DNA of 64,000 bases, taken from the NCBI GenBank assembly GCA_914767715.1, contig OU612065.1:39492001-39556000 (forward strand), in the 5' to 3' direction. The DNA comes from Membranipora membranacea. Its lineage: Eukaryota; Bryozoa; Gymnolaemata; Cheilostomatida; Membraniporidae. Position numbers and translations under genes: made by a program. Of this stretch, positions 60,551 through 64,000 are shown in pieces (position 1 is the stretch's first letter; each line of letters starts with the position of its first letter). Below the pieces are notes generated by a model. The model worked only from the letters and a program-made list of their open reading frames with translations. It made no database searches and was not told the origin of the DNA.

Positions 60551-61290
60551 TTGGTTGGTTGGTTGGTTTATTTTGTCACAAACCTTAGGTATGCTGCGAG
60601 ATTGAGTGTTTATACTGTTACATGAGTAGGGAATACCAAAAAGAAACATAAACAAAATGAGTAAAGTAAAGTCTGACTTCTAGTGGATTAAAAAATATCT
60701 TGCAATATCAAAATCAAGTGTCTGAGGAATGAGTCTTTACCCCAGGCAGTTCTGTATTTAAGGCTGCGATATCTGCCTGAGGGGAGTTTCTCAAGAAAAT
60801 TGTTTAAAAAATGTTCGTCATCATGTATTATCTGCAGGGCCAGGTTCTTTGTACGTTTTGATATTACTGAATCTAGGTCCCCAATATCAAGACCTAGTCT
60901 GTCGCCTTGCTTAAAAAACTTTCTCAGAGCTTTCTTGTCTCGTGAATAAATACTAGTGATTAAAAATAGGTAGGCAGTAGGTTAGAATGGATACAATAAA
61001 ACTTTTAAATAACATGCAGGCTAAAGGCTTTGTACTCTGATAATTAAACGTTCTGATGACAAACATTCTCTGATTTGCTTTGGATACAACATTATTGACA
61101 TGATCTTCGAAACGTAATTTGTTATCAAAGAGAACTCCCAAATATTTAACATTGTCACAAAAATCTATTTTTACACCATTTAATTCGAGAGTAGGACTGT
61201 CAGGTTTATCTCTCTTAGTGGAGAAAAGCATCTCTTGGGTTTTAGAAGGATTAAGTAATATATATATTCCATGTTTATTCTGGAGAAGAA
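60551..61290 (-). mobile_element. CR1/L2-like retrotransposon, 3' part, with (CCAA)n tail
   Basis: The minus strand encodes LLNPSKTQEMLFST, VKYLGVLFDNKLRFEDHVNN and, after 60953, a continuing frame ending LPSGRYRSLKYRTAWGKD and LILQDIF with TAA near 60695; then a 3' UTR and tail acaaaataaaccaaccaacc that abuts the minisatellite. Same family as the fragment at 3498-3815. Its 5' side meets the next element at about 61280-61300. Open at the protein level but only the C-terminal third is present. Confidence 0.8.
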
Positions 61291-61299
61291 TAAGTCCTT

Positions 61300-64000
61300 A
61301 GGACTTGTACCCAGAAAACAGAAAAATTGATAAAAATATGGTGTAGAATTAAAAAGACATGTAACTAAAAATCAAGAACAACGACAGGTAAAATTACAAC
61401 GTACACGCAGGCATTAATTAGCAGTAAAACATTACACAAGTTGATACACAATAGCTAGGAAAAGAAAAGTTAGAACAATGTAGCAGTAGGCTAAAATGAA
61501 ATGATAAGAACTGACTCATTAATTGAGAAGTTTGAGGACGTGGCTCCGAGTGGCATTTTTGAATGTAGCAAGGGATTGACTCAGCTTAACATGATTGGGT
61601 AATTCGTTAAACTTCTGAGCACCGAAATTAGCTAAAGCAAATCTAAAATTTTCCTTGGATAGTCTAAACCCAGAACTTTTAGCAAGCCGAGTTTCACTAG
61701 TTAATTTCTCGGGGAGCAGATTGGTATCAATTATTGGGACTAAACTATTAACAATTTTATAAAACGTCAGCAGATACAAATATTCGAAACGCAAAGTTAA
61801 AACAGGGATGTTGTAGGTCTTTCGAGTATTATCTTTAGAACTGTTATAGTCTATAATTTTCAAACATCTATTCTCAATTTTTAAAAATTCTTTTTTGACA
61901 TAGTCGTTTGTGGTAAATAAAACAGGAGAGCTGTATTCCAGATTAGAACGTATAAGTCCAATTTACCAAAGCTTAGCTAATTTAGGTGTCAGGAATTTTC
62001 TATTACGTTGAAAGTTGGTGACTATTGGATAAAGTTTTTGTTTAATTTTACTGGTATGATATTTAAAATTTAATTTGTTATCAAGAATCACACCTAAGTA
62101 CATAATTTTGTCAGATTGTTTGAAAATGAGATTATTAAATTTAAGTTCCGGAGGTTTGATGTTACGTTTATTAGAAATGGTCATGACATCCGTTTTACCG
62201 CTGTTTAGAACAAGGCAATTTTCACTGTACCAACTGGATGCTTGATGAATGCTTTTTTCCATAAGTTTTGTGGAAATGTCTGGGTTTTCCCCACTGGTGA
62301 CTAGTAGGCAGTCATCAGCATATAGATAACAATTTTTGAGCTCCATCAGATCGTTAATAAACATGATAAACAGGAGTGGTCCAAGTACAGACCCCTGCGG
62401 CACGCCAGTTATAACTCGACTGCATTCAGATACACAACCATTAACTTTCATGGCCTGCTCTCGACTTGAAAGATAATTTTTAATTAAATTTGATGCATTA
62501 GAGTGGAAATTGAATTTCGTTAACAGTTTACTGGCAAGGATCTTATGGTTTACGCAATCAAAAGCTTTACGGATATCAAGTGCAGAAACTGTGACAAATT
62601 TTGACTCGTGCTTTGACAGCAGGGAACGAAATTTGTTGACTAGTTGAGTTAAAATTTGATCAGTGGATGTTCCATTTCTGAAACCAAATTGGCGAGAGGC
62701 TATTAGATCATTAATTTCCAGGTAATCACGAATTTGGTAATTTATTATCTTTTCTAGGACTTTACTTAATATTGGCAATAGCGAAATTGGTCTATAATTA
62801 TTTGGCAAACTTTTCTTGCCACTTTTGAAAATTGGAATTACTAAGGCTTTTTTCCACACATCTGGAAACTCTTGACATTTAAGGCTCAGATTAACAATAT
62901 GTGTCAATGGATTCAGAATCAAAGGCTCTAGGATTTTATAAATAAAGGCAGGGATCTGATTTAATCCCCCAGTTTTACGTGATTTCAATGTGTGCAGATA
63001 TTTAGACACCTCACTCGATGTAATTTCTTGACAAGCAAATTTTAGGAAACTGAAAGCTTTATCATTATCAAAGCCTGAGTAACTTTTATTGGACAATAGT
63101 TTAGCCTCTTCATTGAGATTGGCACCAATGCTAGAAAAATACCTATTTAGACATTCAGCGATCACTGGGCTTTCAGAAGTGTTGCAATTTTCAGATTCAA
63201 TTTCTTGAATGACATTATTGCCTTGATAATTTTTACCTTGGAAAATTTTGATTTTTTGCCATTGGTCTAATGTTTTATCATTAAGAACTGCTCTCATTGC
63301 TTGCTTTTTGGCATCTCTTACTGCATTTGTTGCCTTGTTACGGATCAAACGATAATGCTCCCAGGCAGTAGAATTTTTATCAAATCCCGTCTCAACAAAC
63401 TTTTGAAATGCATCTTTTTTAAGGCTTGTTAGTTTAGATGCCACTGGACACTTCCAACAAAGATTGTTTTTTTGCTTTAAGCGTTGGGTTTTAAATGGTG
63501 CAAACTGCTCCACCAATAATTCTATTTTTGATTCTAAAATATCTGCTGCTTCGTGAACACAGTGAACATTCTCTACAATATTAAAATCGAGAGATTTCGC
63601 ACTATTAAAAAACTCAAGATCATCAAAATTTCTGAAATCTCGCTTAGTGACATAAGAAAAGCCGGCCTTAGGCCTTTTTAGATTAACTTTCATTTGAATT
63701 GCAAAATGATCACTAATATCACTTTTTATAACCTTGTGTTCAGGTACTAAATTTTGAACATTTGAGAAAAGTAAGTCGATCGTAGTATTGGAATCTTTAA
63801 AACATCTAGTATACTCTCTAACGAGCTGTTCATATTGATGAAGTCTCATAAGGGTTTCAAGATTTTCTTTCGCTTGTGAATTACAGTTGGCTTTCGTAAA
63901 TTGTGAGCATCCAATAGCTTTTCAAAATTACAGGAAACATCGGTGCTTGCAACACAAGGTGGATTGTAAACAAGGACCAAACAAAATCTAGACTCAGCAA
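61300..64000 (-). mobile_element. CR1/L2-like retrotransposon, second element, runs off the window
   Basis: Minus-strand element with about 200 bp of 3' UTR (61300-61518), an RT coding region and the end of an endonuclease domain reaching the window edge. A different lineage from the element at 60551-61290, judging by the diverged C-terminus. The upstream piece at 63900-64000 reads RFCLVLVYNPPCVAS, the start of the endonuclease, but is out of frame with the main coding stretch. Confidence 0.8.
61519..63890 (-). pseudogene. CR1/L2-like endonuclease/reverse transcriptase, one stop
   Basis: From about 63890 the frame reads LETLMRLHQYEQLVREYTR, TTIDLLFSNVQNL and SDISDHFAIQ (the SDH end of the endonuclease), then PNNYRPISLLPILSKVLEKI, RQFGFRNGTSTDQILTQL, VSALDIRKAFDCVNH, TGVPQGSVLGPLLFIMF and CYLYADDCLLV, so both catalytic aspartates are intact. 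A single TAA at about 61963 (KLAKLW*IGLIRSNLEYSS) interrupts an otherwise open frame to TAA at 61519. The few lesions suggest a young copy. It lacks a full endonuclease within this window. Confidence 0.85.

Overview
This is an AT-rich nuclear segment of an animal genome. Its genes are small and intron-split (GT-AG), and it is crowded with animal-type transposons: CR1/L2-like, RTE-like, Jockey-like and RLE-type non-LTR retrotransposons, tRNA-derived SINEs, and many TIR elements. That mix fits an aquatic invertebrate. I cannot name the phylum or species from sequence alone. One conserved multi-exon gene is complete: an arylsulfatase B/I/J-type sulfatase on the minus strand (48357-55187, ten exons, 545 codons, every exon phase consistent).

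Regions. (1) 1570-10360 is a huge imperfect inverted repeat. Its right arm holds an apparently intact gene for a 44-residue secreted peptide; its left arm keeps only the last exon. (2) 13.2-17.4 kb and 33.5-39.8 kb are duplicated blocks carrying a second small-peptide family: a 14-residue signal exon identical in three copies, then a short lysine-rich mature exon. One copy is intact (37.3-38.2 kb, plus), one nearly so (38.8-39.7 kb, minus), one broken (13.2-14.0 kb), and two are relics. Their promoters share a TATAAAGCAGC box, a conserved block and a kappaB-like decamer. I read this as a candidate family of inducible, cationic, antimicrobial-like peptides. (3) 18.4-32.9 kb is a nest of transposons up to five deep: an RLE retrotransposon split by a 12.9-kb TIR element with a 10-bp target duplication, which contains a Jockey-like retrotransposon, which is cut by two DNA transposons and by a second RLE copy, which itself holds a TTAA MITE. 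One nested DNA transposon carries a multi-exon gene with a CXC (tesmin/TSO1-like) cysteine domain. (4) 46.7-48.0 kb has foldback and SINE repeats. (5) 48.2-55.9 kb is the sulfatase; its third intron contains an RTE-like element with a 21-bp target duplication and no catalytic Asp pair. (6) 59.16-60.55 kb is a 29/30-bp minisatellite with a 204-bp higher-order repeat, followed by two minus-strand CR1/L2-like elements to the window end.

The stretches 10.4-13.0, 40.3-43.6, 43.9-46.7 and 56-59 kb hold nothing I can assign beyond simple repeats. Protein names come from motif recognition by eye; no database search was possible.
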